NCBI GenBank assembly: GCA_905116865.2
Contig: CAJHNH020000224.1
Span: 2,046,910-2,110,909, forward strand
Length of the DNA stretch: 64,000 nucleotides
Origin: Candidula unifasciata
Taxonomy: Eukaryota > Mollusca > Gastropoda > Stylommatophora > Geomitridae
Direction: 5' to 3'
The notes beneath the pieces were generated by a model. The model was not told the origin of the DNA, did not search any database, and saw only the letters and a list, made by a program, of their open reading frames with translations. The position numbers and the translations under genes were made by a program. Numbering within the stretch: position 1 is the stretch's first letter; every line of letters starts with the position of its first letter. Shown here piece by piece: positions 41,701-43,815 of the stretch.

Positions 41701-43297
41701 CTGCTCTCTGATTTGATTTCTTTACAAATCATATGTGTCTGCACTTATTTATGCATGCATATGCATGTAGTGTGTTAATTATTTTAGTCCCAGACAAGTT
41801 TGCAGCAGATACCTAAAGTGGACAGCAACAAAAATCCAATCCTTTTCAGGACGAAATTTTTTGTCATTTGAAGCCCTACTCTGGCTTTTGTCAGGGGCCG
41901 CAATATAGGCAGGCCATACATATGGCCAAATGTCTGAACGCGGTTTCTGGGACCTCTCCACGGCGATCCTCATCCGCATGGTGGCACTTTGTGTCATCGG
42001 GTGTTTATCGCTTGTGTGATGTCCTGGTGGGGTAGAAAGTCAGTCAGTCAGCAACAAAACTGAACAAATATAATGTGTTAGATGCTGATTTGTAGTGCAG
42101 CATGCTAAAATACATAGTCCAATTTGTTTTTTTTTTGGTTGTTTTTTTTTAAATATTCTGAAGACCATTTATGAATGAATTCTTATGGAAGATACAATGT
42201 TATATGAAACAATCTGTGTAAGATTTGGCACATTTTGGGATAGGGTGTGGATCCAGCAGAAAAGTCACATGAGATGAAGAAAAAGATATGTGTACAATAA
42301 GTGTGATACAGGAACAGTCAGCATTGAAAACTTTTAAAAATGTGTGGTTCCTTGAAATAGAGGGCAGGTGTTGACCTGTGTGAATACAGATAGAAGACAA
42401 TGGAATCACCTTAGCAAGCCAGTTTACTTGACAATGCACTTGGGAAGGGACTGAGAATCTTAGTGAAAAACTGTTTTAGGAGAAACATTCTGCAGTGGTA
42501 ATTAAAATAGAAGTGACTGCAGTCAAGCTAGTATACATGAATAACAGAAACAATTCAGTTGACCTAAGTCTTTATTGATAAGTAACACAACAGAAAGATG
42601 TCTTCTTCTTGTGAAATTTATTTAAAAAGGCTTCAGCTGAAATGTTTGATTGTTCCTGTGTGTGTTGTTTTTCTTTCCCTCCTTCCTTTAGCTTCTTAGT
42701 TACAGTTTTGCATTCAGTGAGTTCTGCAGACATTCTACTATAGAAAGATGCTAAATGTCACATTGCTTGTAGTTTATGTTTATGTTTATTCAACGAATCA
42801 ACATCATGGCACATGGGTATAACCCATAAATGCTCTGTTCTTCTTCTAACTCAATCCTGACTCTGATGAATCTCAGCACAATCCACAAACTCTGTTGCAC
42901 CGGCGAGGATCCTGAAATACTTTGGGTAGATTTTTAACTCAAAATTTTTGCCTGGGCAGGGCCGTTAGGCTACTCTTTTCAATTTCCAATTGCCAAGCGA
43001 TTTTGTACGTACAATCTTACTACCCAGGGACTAGGGGAAATTCCTAGAAGTCCACATAAAAACAATTCCAGCTCTCATCAGGGATTGAACCCAGGACCTC
43101 TAGCACTTGAAGCGGACACCATGCCTCGAGACTATGCAGCTCCCAACTTGTAGTTTATAATTGTCTTCTTTCTTCTAATTATTGTTTCCCACATTTTCAG
43201 ATGGCTGACAGGATCACATCAAGAAGTGACAATCCTGAAAGGAAAGTTAAATAATGAGGAAGAGGATGATGATGACAGTGATCCTGACCTGAGCTAG
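3338..43297 (+). CDS. LOXHD1-like: LOXHD1-like protein with six PLAT/LH2 domains, 19 exons, 5' partial
   Basis: Exons: 3338-3501, 5576-5665, 7266-7395, 9110-9261, 12002-12080, 14511-14586, 15570-15751, 16611-16774, 17330-17449, 20247-20379, 24952-25106, 26400-26557, 27306-27454, 30237-30400, 33280-33372, 36197-36329, 37444-37598, 41437-41597, 43201-43297. They total 2555 nt, giving 850 complete codons with the stop removed plus a split first codon. All 18 introns are GT..AG and all phases agree. Six PLAT beta-sandwich domains lie at residues about 1-129, 129-250, 292-431, 431-550, 585-715 and 715-825. Recurrent motifs are GTxANVxxxxxGxxGxT, DLGxLxKxxxGHD, GSGWYLDK and N/C-RWLD..EDDG. PLAT domains bind lipid or protein partners at membranes; vertebrate LOXHD1, built only from such repeats, works in hair-cell stereocilia. 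Function here is inferred from architecture alone. No membrane segment or catalytic lipoxygenase domain is seen. The C-terminus is acidic (EEEDDDDSDPDLS). An alternative name would be a generic PLAT-repeat protein. Confidence 0.85.
3671..3692. repeat. Poly-C tract
   Basis: About 22 consecutive C residues in intron 1; length is likely unstable or imprecise in the assembly. Confidence 0.9.
4096..4322 (-). mobile_element. SINE family C, head-truncated copy
   Basis: Shares the ATCAACATCATGGCACA start, the TCTGAGTCC..AAG block, the CACCGGCGAGGATCCTGAAATACTTT block and GTTAGGCTACT with the full copies at 21870-22247 and 42784-43147. The tRNA-like head at the right-hand end is missing. Confidence 0.75.
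4556..4836 (+). mobile_element. Repeat family B (SINE-like, GAA-tailed)
   Basis: Contains TAGACCCATTGCC, ACAAGCATGTCGTCA, GTGCATCTGCCTGAAAGGCA, AAATAAGTCAGATATGTAAA and the terminal GTGAACGTGAAGAAGAAGAAG tail. The same ordered blocks recur at 27523, 36452, 45620 and 50648. No convincing A/B-box head was identified, so SINE status is inferred from size and dispersal. Confidence 0.7.
4837..4895 (-). mobile_element. LINE fragment, minus strand
   Basis: The minus strand reads LNWNKFKRSKEIREMLGQP, closely matching WDEFKRSEEIGEMSGQP at about 23200 (+). It is a short relic of the same retrotransposon. Confidence 0.5.
5209..5482 (-). mobile_element. SINE family A, near full-length, diverged
   Basis: Tail AAGTAAAGG at the left; the core has GCATATAGGGCTAGACCTATATTTTATAGACCA split over conserved blocks, GTGGGTGATGTG, CCTTTACCTCCCAGGAC and CTGGGAGCCAAGGTCATTTTTGAA. 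The tRNA-like head at the right (B-box region near GAATTGAACTCACAACCTTC) reads on the minus strand. Confidence 0.8.
5576..5665 (+). CDS. PLAT gene exon 2: domain A1, middle
   Basis: Acceptor attacag and donor aag|gttaat; 30 codons, phase 0 on both sides. It encodes AEDVGELIKIRLGFEDNS..KKWHLKK, the DLGxLxKIRxGxD..xxWxLxK strand pair of a PLAT domain. The intron to 7265 holds a SINE-G copy and a possible piggyBac relic. Confidence 0.85.
6038..6290 (-). mobile_element. SINE family G copy
   Basis: Reverse complement of the copy at 44410-44635: shared blocks are GACTTCATGGCACCAGGTTTTATC, CTGGCTCAGTCTCTC-like and GATGATCCC...; the tRNA-like head (TGGTAAAGGGGTCAAGCCATTTGCC) lies at the right-hand end on the minus strand. 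Confidence 0.7.
6315..7211 (-). mobile_element. Possible decayed piggyBac-like element
   Basis: The left edge ATAACTCTTTCAGGACCACAT and the reverse complement of the right edge (TTAACACTTTAGGGACTAAT) are imperfect inverted ends next to TTAA or ATAA. Inside, the minus strand near 6790-6910 reads an Asp/Ser-rich stretch (DESQPDSDNSLDIVIHNAYD), like the acidic N-terminus of piggyBac transposases. No catalytic domain is visible, so this is tentative. Confidence 0.4.
7266..7395 (+). CDS. PLAT gene exon 3: domain A1, end
   Basis: Acceptor cttctttag and donor ccta|gtgaga. It encodes ITFEDNDTKDTFSFEP.ECLS, SDGYLEFPV and WPGVPILP, aligning with exon 16 (NHFLS, DGDIVYECPV). Leaves in phase 1. The intron to 9109 holds a LINE tail, a SINE-A copy and a TTAA-flanked MITE. 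Confidence 0.85.
7545..7805 (+). mobile_element. LINE 3' end remnant
   Basis: Matches 13880-14150 block for block: GCTAATAGA..TG(A/T)AATGGTTGG, AGACAGAGAGATAATAT, ACACTTG..ATCACCAACTG and GGTGGGTGATATCTGCAGCAATGAAC. Translates in broken frame to a (R)ANRL.WLGH..RM segment typical of RT C-termini. Confidence 0.7.
8580..8822 (-). mobile_element. SINE family A copy with expanded internal A-tract
   Basis: Core blocks GCTAGGCTTATATTTTACAGAC, GATGGCTGATGTGG, CCTTTACTTTCCGGGAC, TGGTACCCATTGAAGGCTGG and CTGGGAGCCGAGGTCATTTTT match 49606-49885 in reverse. An A16 tract follows the core; the head contains TTTGAACCCATGACCTTC. Confidence 0.8.
8932..9077. mobile_element. piggyBac-like MITE with TTAA target duplication
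   Basis: TTAA at 8932-8935 and again at 9074-9077 flank a 138-bp element whose ends CTCTTTGAGTCCC and GGGCCTGAAAGAG are inverted repeats. A second copy sits at 33930-34059. TTAA duplications are the hallmark of piggyBac-superfamily transposition; no transposase is encoded. Confidence 0.65.
9110..9261 (+). CDS. PLAT gene exon 4: domain B1, first part
   Basis: Acceptor catttcag and donor gggcag|gtaaat. Completes an Ile codon with exon 3, then VKYIITIEAGDVPHAALKEP..VKLDGEKGSTGYRSLKN and a HHHQQGQ end. The GTxANV motif of the other domains is degenerate here. The intron (2740 bp) holds a B repeat, a SINE-E, an inverted-repeat element and a SINE-D. Confidence 0.85.
9552..9796 (-). mobile_element. 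Repeat family B, minus orientation
   Basis: The reverse complement carries AGGCAGATGCATGCC-type and AAGCCATGGGAAACTACT-type blocks equivalent to family B at 4556 and 27523. It abuts a SINE-E copy on its right. Confidence 0.6.
9797..9990 (+). mobile_element. SINE-like family E copy
   Basis: Blocks TGTGGGATGCAATTTTT, TTATTTTGAA.CCCCACT, GTTTCTGGGACTTG, GGTGGCACTTTATGTCA and GTTTGTCGCTCGT recur in the same order at 34515, 41842 and 50408. Confidence 0.7.
10028..10590. mobile_element. Inverted-repeat (foldback) DNA element
   Basis: The left arm (about 10028-10125) contains AGTGACTTCCC..CC.ATTCATGCCTCGTTCTGA and TCTACTATGTTG; the right arm (about 10500-10590) contains its reverse complement, CAACATAGTAGA..TCAGAACGAGGCATGAAT..GGGAAGTCACTC. 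Arms are about 80 bp apart from indels. The centre has a poly-G tract (10126-10142). No coding capacity. Confidence 0.65.
11548..11760 (+). mobile_element. SINE family D (tRNA-like head)
   Basis: An A-box-like GGTTAGAATGCTAGG region at about 11568-11585 and a B-box GGGTTTGAATCC at about 11603-11614 form a tRNA-like head. The body AAAAATAAAATCCCTAATGG..ACAGTATATGG recurs at 20868-21010. Confidence 0.65.
12002..12080 (+). CDS. PLAT gene exon 5: domain B1, middle
   Basis: Acceptor atataag and donor ccag|gtaaca. Encodes TIKSEIEVVSLMRLNSITIGHTNNNPG, equivalent to DVFTVTAVDLGKLTKVKVKHDGHGPG of exon 12 but diverged. A downstream AG (tcag at 12014) would shorten it by 13 nt and break the frame. The extra intron after GPG is unique to this domain. 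Confidence 0.75.
12180..13315 (+). pseudogene. Non-LTR retrotransposon reverse transcriptase, 3' half, frameshifted
   Basis: About 12260-12450 reads broken KLNIDGKDLRIIKNMYCQQT and an SIKRDVRQ*CVLSPDLFS block, the conserved RT finger/palm segment with an in-frame TGA at 12417-12419. The open part (12436-13161) has YADD at 12526-12537, then KFKYLGTWI, LTYGCESWT and FYRRMLRI, all RT palm-to-thumb signatures. A frameshift near 13088 moves the C-terminus (HVMRRGKIEH, GRQREKMLDS) to another frame ending at 13300. A GATGATGATGATG tail follows. It sits in intron 5 in the sense of the host gene. Not expected to make active protein. Confidence 0.85.
13770..14155 (+). mobile_element. LINE 3' end remnant with GAA tail
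   Basis: Broken frames give NRLKWLGHIERM, GRRPRGRSRRRW and DLQTLGVTN-like text, then a GAAGAAGAAGAAG tail. Homologous to 7545-7805. Confidence 0.7.
14205..14310 (-). mobile_element. SINE family I fragment
   Basis: Contains TAGTTTGCCATTGCTTTCTGAA and GCAGCCTGCAGCTTGA, matching the core of the fuller copy at 54330-54520. Confidence 0.5.
14511..14586 (+). CDS. PLAT gene exon 6: domain B1, GSGWYL segment
   Basis: Acceptor gttatttcag and donor aacag|gttagc. Completes Gly with exon 5 (phase 1), then SGWYLFGVTVQPSNEERDYVF and LCNR. It leaves in phase 2 and joins RWLD of exon 7. The GSGWYL motif is the best-conserved part of the PLAT fold here. Confidence 0.85.
14920..14975 (-). mobile_element. SINE family G fragment
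   Basis: CTCCACTAAGTTTTATCCTATATGGCTTGG matches the tail end of the 6038 and 44410 copies. Confidence 0.45.
15105..15381 (-). mobile_element. SINE family A, near full-length
   Basis: Reads on the minus strand as a tRNA-like head (CCGTGGCCGAGCGGCTAGATG A-box; GGTCATGGGTTCGCTCCC B-box), the core, then a CCTTTACTTTACTT tail. Well preserved; only the head of 49606 is comparable. Confidence 0.9.
15570..15751 (+). CDS. PLAT gene exon 7: end of B1 and interdomain linker
   Basis: Acceptor tgtttgtag and donor aaaag|gttagt. Encodes R-WLDSGQDDRKISRTL, the RWL..EDDG-like close of the domain, then a polar 40-residue linker (IARIAPMKKMPSTHLVHEDE and KSPDAEPEKG). It is the longest exon and has no counterpart linker after A domains. 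Confidence 0.85.
15885..16070 (+). mobile_element. Repeat family B variant
   Basis: TATAAACCACAACACAGTGTGCCA and GTCAAAAGAAGATGAT resemble 38343-38545 (GTAAACCACAACACATTGTGTCA). Confidence 0.5.
16386..16599. repeat. 41-bp tandem repeat, five copies
   Basis: Units begin TTTTGCTAACAGTTTCTCTG at 16386, 16427, 16468, 16509 and 16550, with a partial sixth from 16591. Copies differ at one or two positions. The array ends about 11 bp before exon 8 and supplies part of its polypyrimidine and branch-point environment. Confidence 0.95.
16611..16774 (+). CDS. PLAT gene exon 8: domain A2, first part
   Basis: Acceptor ctgtttcag and donor ttccag|gtacgt. Encodes FKYEITVVTGQEPGSGTTAQ, LVIVFYGDKGHSEPF and a TEGSIQKFQ end; the GSGTxAxxxxxxYGDKGxSEPF motif is canonical PLAT. 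Phases 1 and 0, as in exons 1 and 14, and the same length (164 nt). Confidence 0.9.
16940..17225 (+). mobile_element. RTE-like LINE remnant
   Basis: Broken frames read VKCEMRILRKAAYKT and LLGQNPS..., matching the KIEACEMKCLRKAANKT segment of the element at 1-520. Confidence 0.65.
17330..17449 (+). CDS. PLAT gene exon 9: domain A2, middle
   Basis: Acceptor caaatgcag and donor aaatg|gtaagt; 40 codons, phase 0/0. Encodes DTDLGNLYKIRVGFNAAG and EQEWYSDPDSSPSWFTEM. The Gly-Trp of other domains is replaced by Glu-Trp, and the exon is 9 codons longer than exon 15. The intron (2797 bp) holds the 25-bp satellite. Confidence 0.9.
18040..18275 (-). mobile_element. Probable LINE remnant, minus strand
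   Basis: The reverse complement has short frames like those of other RTE C-termini (arginine-rich block then a W). Weak; other old repeats remain possible. Confidence 0.35.
18621..19642. repeat. 25-bp minisatellite, about 41 copies
   Basis: Head-to-tail unit TCCCTTCTTGTGTTGTTGG plus TGATTG, with recurrent variants (CATG for CTTG, TTAG for TTGG, AATTG for GATTG). Lies in intron 9. The minus strand is open in all frames over long stretches because the unit lacks stop codons; the resulting Thr/Asn/Gln-rich ORFs have no other sign of coding. Confidence 0.98.
19904..20110 (-). mobile_element. SINE family J
   Basis: Left part (GATCCCTTTTTACGC, TTTTTACAGACCATCAGCACTAGG, GGGTAATGTGGTCAGCATTACGC, CTTTACTTTCCCAGGAC, TGGTACC) shares the family A core; the head (right, minus strand) differs and matches 36960-37216. 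Confidence 0.75.
20247..20379 (+). CDS. PLAT gene exon 10: domain A2, end
   Basis: Acceptor ccattcag and donor ttgctg|gtcagt. Encodes IQIKNINTAQKHHIDTNQWV and REFPIKRAISSETLA. NQWV replaces NRWL; the REFPI is the xE(F/C)PV end of A domains. Length 133 nt equals exon 16. Phase 0 in, 1 out. The 4.57-kb intron is the longest and is filled with SINE and LINE debris. Confidence 0.85.
20612..20700 (+). mobile_element. SINE family A, 3' fragment
   Basis: GTGCCGATTGGTCTATAATATATAGG, CAGCCCTATATGCCC and CTAAAGGCATGGAAAAG match the 3' half of family A; a similar second fragment follows to about 20815. Confidence 0.7.
20868..21030 (+). mobile_element. SINE family D, head-less fragment
   Basis: AAAAATAAAACTCTAACCTGCC, CAGTCTATGGGGACAGCACTAG and CGGCCCTAAAT-like text match 11645-11740. 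Confidence 0.55.
21190..21665 (-). mobile_element. LINE 3' region (RNase H-family element), internally duplicated
   Basis: ACATCACAGCACTAGGGACATT / CCATCTTCAGCAGC / GATGGTACCAGTAACAGTCTCATTGTA occurs twice in succession (about 21190-21295 and 21298-21395). Homologous to 39776-40291 (-) and 33663-33870 (+), which join an RNase H-like segment. Confidence 0.65.
21870..22247 (-). mobile_element. SINE family C, full-length
   Basis: The minus strand starts with a tRNA-like head (GTGGTCTTGAGGCATAGTG A-box; GAGTTCAATCCC B-box near 22185-22198), followed by the shared body ending ATGATGTTGAT at the left. Confidence 0.8.
22258..22685 (+). mobile_element. LINE 3' remnant
   Basis: Broken frames give YGWESWTIS, KILRISWTKKRRNTDI and LNIKEDWLL, then a tail GATGATAATGATGACC. 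Nearly colinear with 53655-54225. Confidence 0.75.
22848..23092 (+). mobile_element. SINE family A, diverged full-length
   Basis: Head GTAGCTAGTGGCTAGATGC and GGTCTTGGGTTCCGATC (A/B boxes), then core with TCCACATCACCCACTATGGGC and a GTGTAAAAAAGGGTCTTTTA end. Confidence 0.7.
23198..23510 (+). mobile_element. LINE C-terminal remnant
   Basis: Broken frames read WDEFKRSEEIGEMSGQP, TGHILRRNQQRITKHTLKW and DERGQS, the conserved tail of an RTE-like RT. Confidence 0.6.
23724..23790. repeat. (TA)n microsatellite
   Basis: About 67 bp of TA dinucleotides in intron 10. Confidence 0.97.
24270..24620 (-). mobile_element. LINE remnant, minus strand
   Basis: Resembles 52900-53150 in the arrangement TTCATTTCT(C/G)TAA(A/G)GCTGTTC then ATTCTC and CCAAACCAC-like text, i.e. 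the reverse complement of the RTE C-terminus. Heavily decayed. Confidence 0.45.
24795..24862 (+). mobile_element. SINE family G, 3' fragment
   Basis: AAGAGACTGAGTCACATAGG and GAAGTCGATCCTCTTAC match the 3' end of 44410-44635. Confidence 0.6.
24952..25106 (+). CDS. PLAT gene exon 11: domain B2, first part
   Basis: Acceptor gatctgtag and donor gaatcg|gtatat. Encodes QDYIIDVYTGDRSGAGTNAN, VYIQICGQNGDSGWRHLHS and SKFERES. The TGDxxGAGTNANVYI motif is fully canonical. Same length as exon 17 (155 nt), phase 1 in and 0 out. Confidence 0.92.
25430..26336 (+). pseudogene. Mariner transposase pseudogene
   Basis: Decayed reading frames contain, in order, MTTEDISGAVKQSKSTI, NMRKVCASWV..LLT, VTVDETWVHHYEPP, ND.SHKAQIV and PYSPYFLDLAPSDFFLF. 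These are the HTH, linker, first catalytic Asp, second Asp and third Asp motifs of mariner transposases. Stops and frameshifts occur throughout. The right end ACTTACGGATCACCCCTTG (26310-26333) is typical of a mariner inverted repeat; the matching left end was not found, so the 5' part appears lost. Lies in intron 11. Confidence 0.85.
26400..26557 (+). CDS. PLAT gene exon 12: domain B2, core
   Basis: Acceptor tgttgtcag and donor aacag|gtaata. Encodes HDVFTVTAVDLGKLTKVKV, KHDGHGPGSGWYLDKIKV and TVFLFECNR. The most canonical PLAT segment of the gene. Phase 0 in, 2 out; equivalent to exons 5+6 of B1 fused and to exon 18 of B3. Confidence 0.95.
26738..26942 (-). mobile_element. SINE family A, head-truncated, with 13-bp target duplication
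   Basis: AGTCCTGCTACAA stands at 26738-26750 and 26930-26942. Between them lie the AAGTAAAGTAAAAGTAAAGG tail and the family A core, cut after CAACCTGGGAGA. The exact duplication marks a 5'-truncated retroposition event. Confidence 0.92.
27019..27037. repeat. Poly-C tract
   Basis: Run of C residues in intron 12. Confidence 0.9.
27306..27454 (+). CDS. PLAT gene exon 13: end of B2 and acidic linker
   Basis: Acceptor acacag and donor aaag|gttagt. Encodes RWLDEGEDDGAIERELAL, close to the interdomain signature of LOXHD1, then a strongly acidic linker (DDNEDNDDDRDEEEKLK). Phase 2 in, 1 out. The intron to 30236 holds a B repeat, the foldback element and a SINE-A. Confidence 0.92.
27523..27776 (-). 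mobile_element. Repeat family B, minus orientation
   Basis: Reverse complement contains GTGGAGTGCATCTGCCTG, AAAGGCAAGGCACCAACAGT, CAGATCTGTAAAACAAGTGC and GGGTTTACAGTCAGTG, matching 45625-45898. Confidence 0.75.
28804..29468. mobile_element. 647-bp foldback element with telomere-like core and 9-bp target duplication
   Basis: CCATTTTTT at 28804-28812 and 29460-29468 flanks 28813-29459. The two arms are long inverted repeats: CTCCTTTAAACTATGG, GGCCGGTTAGTC, CTGTCCCTTGGCTACAG and ACATAATTACTGTGTGTTGG all recur in reverse on the right. The left arm has about 130 extra bp (28905-29035). The inner ends are TTAGGG-like on the left (29094-29160) and CCCTAA-like on the right (29196-29292), around a 35-bp spacer. 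Non-coding. Long arms plus a 9-bp duplication suggest a non-autonomous Mutator-like element. Confidence 0.85.
29094..29292. repeat. Inverted degenerate telomere-like arrays
   Basis: Mixed TTAGGG, TTTGGG and TTAGGTT units at 29094-29160 face CCCTAA/CCCAAA units at 29196-29292. They form the inner part of the foldback element and are interstitial, not a chromosome end. Confidence 0.9.
29752..30004 (+). mobile_element. SINE family A, diverged
   Basis: Head GCAGTAGCAGGGGGTTACC; body CCTGGACTCCCTGGTCAA, AATACCAGGTTTTGTCCCTGGAAG, AAGGTGGCCAGCATGACG, CTATGGGTCTAACCTAATATACC and a GGTGGCGATAAAAGCAACTTTTA end. Confidence 0.65.
30237..30400 (+). CDS. PLAT gene exon 14: domain A3, first part
   Basis: Acceptor catttcag and donor tttgat|gtaagt. 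Encodes GNWHVTVTTSSQPGSGTDAN, VFLTVFGDKGHTEPFHLVS and FQPGMVDHFD. GSGTDANVFLTVFGDKGxTEPF is canonical. 164 nt, phases 1/0, as in exons 1 and 8. Confidence 0.93.
30552..30690 (-). mobile_element. SINE family C, truncated
   Basis: CAACATCATGGTCCATGAGTAG, TAACCCATAAGTGCTCCG, GCCTGAGTCC and GCAGCGGCGAGGATCCTG match family C; the body stops where the purine tract begins. Confidence 0.75.
30696..30995. repeat. Homopurine (GGA/GAA) tract
   Basis: About 300 bp with almost no pyrimidines on the plus strand, mixed AGG and AAG units, in intron 14 directly after the truncated SINE-C. Confidence 0.93.
31210..31392 (+). mobile_element. SINE family A, head-less
   Basis: CTGACCTTGGCTCCCAGGTC, GACCACATCACCCATTGAGTGCC and ACATGGAAAGAGTCTTTTACTTT match the family A core and tail. 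Confidence 0.75.
31683..31940. repeat. 50-bp tandem repeat, five copies
   Basis: Units TCTCCAGACC..CTAGGTTAATTTTAATCAG.. start at 31683, 31733, 31783, 31833 and 31883. Each ends CAACTCTTTCAG, a splice-acceptor-like string. An isolated partial copy occurs at about 32188-32222. Confidence 0.95.
32290..32640 (-). mobile_element. LINE C-terminal remnant, minus strand
   Basis: The minus strand near 32430-32500 reads MRKGPLENIPTGKITGR and KGR, equivalent to MRRGKIEH..TTGKICGRRDRG of the RT pseudogene at 12180-13315. Confidence 0.7.
32905..32920. repeat. Poly-C tract
   Basis: Run of about 16 C residues in intron 14; another, shorter one is at 33157-33167. Confidence 0.9.
33280..33372 (+). CDS. PLAT gene exon 15: domain A3, middle
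   Basis: Acceptor aatcatcag and donor gacaag|gtatat; 31 codons, phase 0/0. Encodes NIGKMKKVRIEHDNSGTGSG and WRIDK. IGKMKKVRIEHDNxGxGSGW is a canonical PLAT core. Confidence 0.93.
33663..33870 (+). mobile_element. LINE 3' region (RNase H-family element)
   Basis: An open stretch reads DDVRALWEQVNSEEAQIYHL, RRMALRRVTWGSG and RRIYKQTVTGTI. The reverse complement matches 21400-21560 and 39890-40075. Confidence 0.65.
33930..34059. mobile_element. piggyBac-like MITE, second copy
   Basis: TTAA at 33930-33933, then CTCTTTGAGTCCC ... GGGACTCAAAGAG and TTAG at 34056-34059 (one base off TTAA). Internal GTAGGAACCTATGAATGTATGATGC is shared with 8936-9073. Confidence 0.7.
34515..34728 (+). mobile_element. 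SINE-like family E copy
   Basis: GTGGGATGCAATTTTTCGTT, GAAGCCCCACTCTGGCTTTT, GAACGCGGTTTCCGGGACCT, GGTGGCACTTTGTGTCATC and TTTATCGCTTGTGTGATGTCC. One of the best preserved copies; a partial one follows at about 35524-35580. Confidence 0.75.
36197..36329 (+). CDS. PLAT gene exon 16: domain A3, end
   Basis: Acceptor ctgttcag and donor ttaaag|gtaagt. Encodes LVMENQTTGEKYTLHINHFLS and QEIDGDIVYECPV, then SHGPSLK. NHFLS..E.DGDIV corresponds to the NRWLS.DEDDG closing strand of LOXHD1-type repeats. 133 nt, phase 0 in and 1 out. Confidence 0.92.
36452..36590 (+). mobile_element. Repeat family B, partial, with poly-G expansion
   Basis: A G17-18 tract at 36462-36478 is followed by CCTAGACCCACTGCC and ends GGTGAACACAGAAGAAGAA, the family B layout. 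Confidence 0.6.
36960..37216 (-). mobile_element. SINE family J, full-length
   Basis: Core shared with family A (TTTTTACAGACCAATCGGCACTAG, GTAATGTGGTCAGCATTACGC, CTTTACTTCCC, TGGTACCAATTTTAGGCTGGGTCGACC). The head on the minus strand has AGGTTTGCAAGTCCAGCTC and a B-box-like CGTACCACGATCGAAACCC region. Confidence 0.8.
37444..37598 (+). CDS. PLAT gene exon 17: domain B3, first part
   Basis: Acceptor atattgcag and donor ggaaaa|gtatga. Encodes CTYTVKVVTEADKDAGTQAN, VYINIIGNEGDSGKRFLKSS and FASGK. AGTQANVYINIIGxxGDSGxRxL is canonical. 155 nt, phases 1/0. The 3.84-kb intron holds the RNase H LINE and the Penelope fragment. Confidence 0.93.
38343..38545 (+). mobile_element. Repeat family B variant with poly-C
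   Basis: Contains a poly-C tract (38378-38392), GTAAACCACAACACATTGTGTCA and a GGGTGAATACAGAAGAAGATGATG end, like 15885-16070. Confidence 0.5.
39050..39700 (+). pseudogene. LINE RNase H domain and C-terminus
   Basis: The frame 39284-39694 reads CAVTFIFVSGHAGVVGNKRA and DRLAGAALIEYG, the HxGxxGNxxADxLA motif of the RNase H fold at the C-terminus of some non-LTR polyproteins. Upstream 39056-39220 reads EFTARSSGRTVQEVSDAFSM and MTIEVMVVTQAFMWL, the preceding RNase H strands and helix, separated by stops and frameshifts. A C-x2-C-like VCPECCEDN ends it. The domain is decayed. Confidence 0.8.
39776..40291 (-). mobile_element. LINE RNase H and 3' region, minus strand
   Basis: The minus strand at 40064-40291 reads DHSCLVSNEQADRLAGSAPL, the end of an RNase H domain, then the 3' region shared with 21190-21665. 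It is inverted relative to the neighbouring 39050-39700 element. Confidence 0.75.
40815..41400 (+). pseudogene. Penelope-like element: GIY-YIG endonuclease remnant and terminal repeat
   Basis: In broken frames 40830-40920 reads FNCKRCGMKYIGEIGL*LADR (cut here to its core) and 40923-41126 reads DLQKDALKTVPLHFNFQDHQ, DMEVTAIKSS and ENRFIYTLGCL. The C-x2-C-x2-YIGE start and the later HFN..DH..DM.V.AI block are the GIY-YIG nuclease layout of Penelope-like elements. Downstream, GTGCTGATGAAGGCTCCATAG (about 41321-41341) is a motif I associate with Penelope terminal repeats. A TGA and a frameshift make it inactive. Confidence 0.7.
41437..41597 (+). CDS. PLAT gene exon 18: domain B3, core
   Basis: Acceptor ctttgcag and donor ggaaa|gtaagt. 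Encodes TNTFLVKAVDLGDLDRVVIG, HDGVGPSADWKLQCVIIR and ESCVFPCGK. VDLGDLxxVxIGHDGxGPxxxW is canonical, but GSGWYLDK is replaced by SADWKLQC. Phase 0 in, 2 out. Confidence 0.93.
41842..42055 (+). mobile_element. SINE-like family E copy with AGTC tail
   Basis: Same blocks as 34515 and ends in AGTCAGTCAGTCAGC, suggesting an (AGTC)n 3' tail for this family. Confidence 0.75.
42784..43147 (-). mobile_element. SINE family C, full-length
   Basis: Minus-strand head GGGAGCTGCATAGTCTCGAG and a B-box region GGTTCAATCCCTGATG near 43077-43092; body as in 21870-22247. It ends about 53 bp before the last exon. Confidence 0.82.
43201..43297 (+). CDS. PLAT gene last exon (19): C-terminus
   Basis: Acceptor acattttcag. 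Encodes WLTGSHQEVTILKGKLN after a split Lys codon, then an acidic end EEEDDDDSDPDLS and TAG at 43295-43297. KWL matches the (R/K)WL that closes each B domain, but the EDDG segment is replaced. Confidence 0.92.
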
Positions 43298-43383
43298 CAA
43301 TCAAAACAAGGCTATAATCTGAGTTGATTATATTGTTTTACTGATTTAATTTTTATTTTACTTCCTACTGAACTACTCTGATG

Positions 43384-43595
43384 GCTTGGAAAAGACATTG
43401 ATGGAGGGTGCAGTTTGTGGATGGCGAGGCGGGGGTCGACCACCATGAAGATGGATACAGGACATTGAAGATGCATTGGTATTGAAAGCGCATGGGACCG
43501 GAGAGCTGGCTCGGGAAAGGGATACTTTCAGGCGTGCCTTGAAGAGCATGATGTTCTGTAAAGGACTTGCTGATTGATGATGACGATGACTGAAC
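43384..43595 (+). mobile_element. LINE 3' tail in presumed 3' UTR
   Basis: GGTGCAGTTTGTGGATGGCG, GAGAGCTGGCTCG, CTTTCAGGCGTGCC and GATGTTCTGTAAAGGAC, ending in TGATGATGACGATGAC. Colinear with the ends of 22258-22685 and 53655-54225. Confidence 0.7.
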
Positions 43596-43815
43596 TACTG
43601 GTTTTATTTGTAAAATGTTTTTGTGAGCAACTCCTACAGGAGATTAGCTTCTTGTAAAATGCTATTTGTGGGACAAAAAAGTTAGATTTATCACAAATCA
43701 CAAAACATGTGAAAAGTCGTAATGAAATATTAATTAATACAGCTTGATAATGAAATGGAAAGAAATTTCATAGATTCCTCATTGGTGGTACCCTAAAACA
43801 GTCACTTTTTTATAA

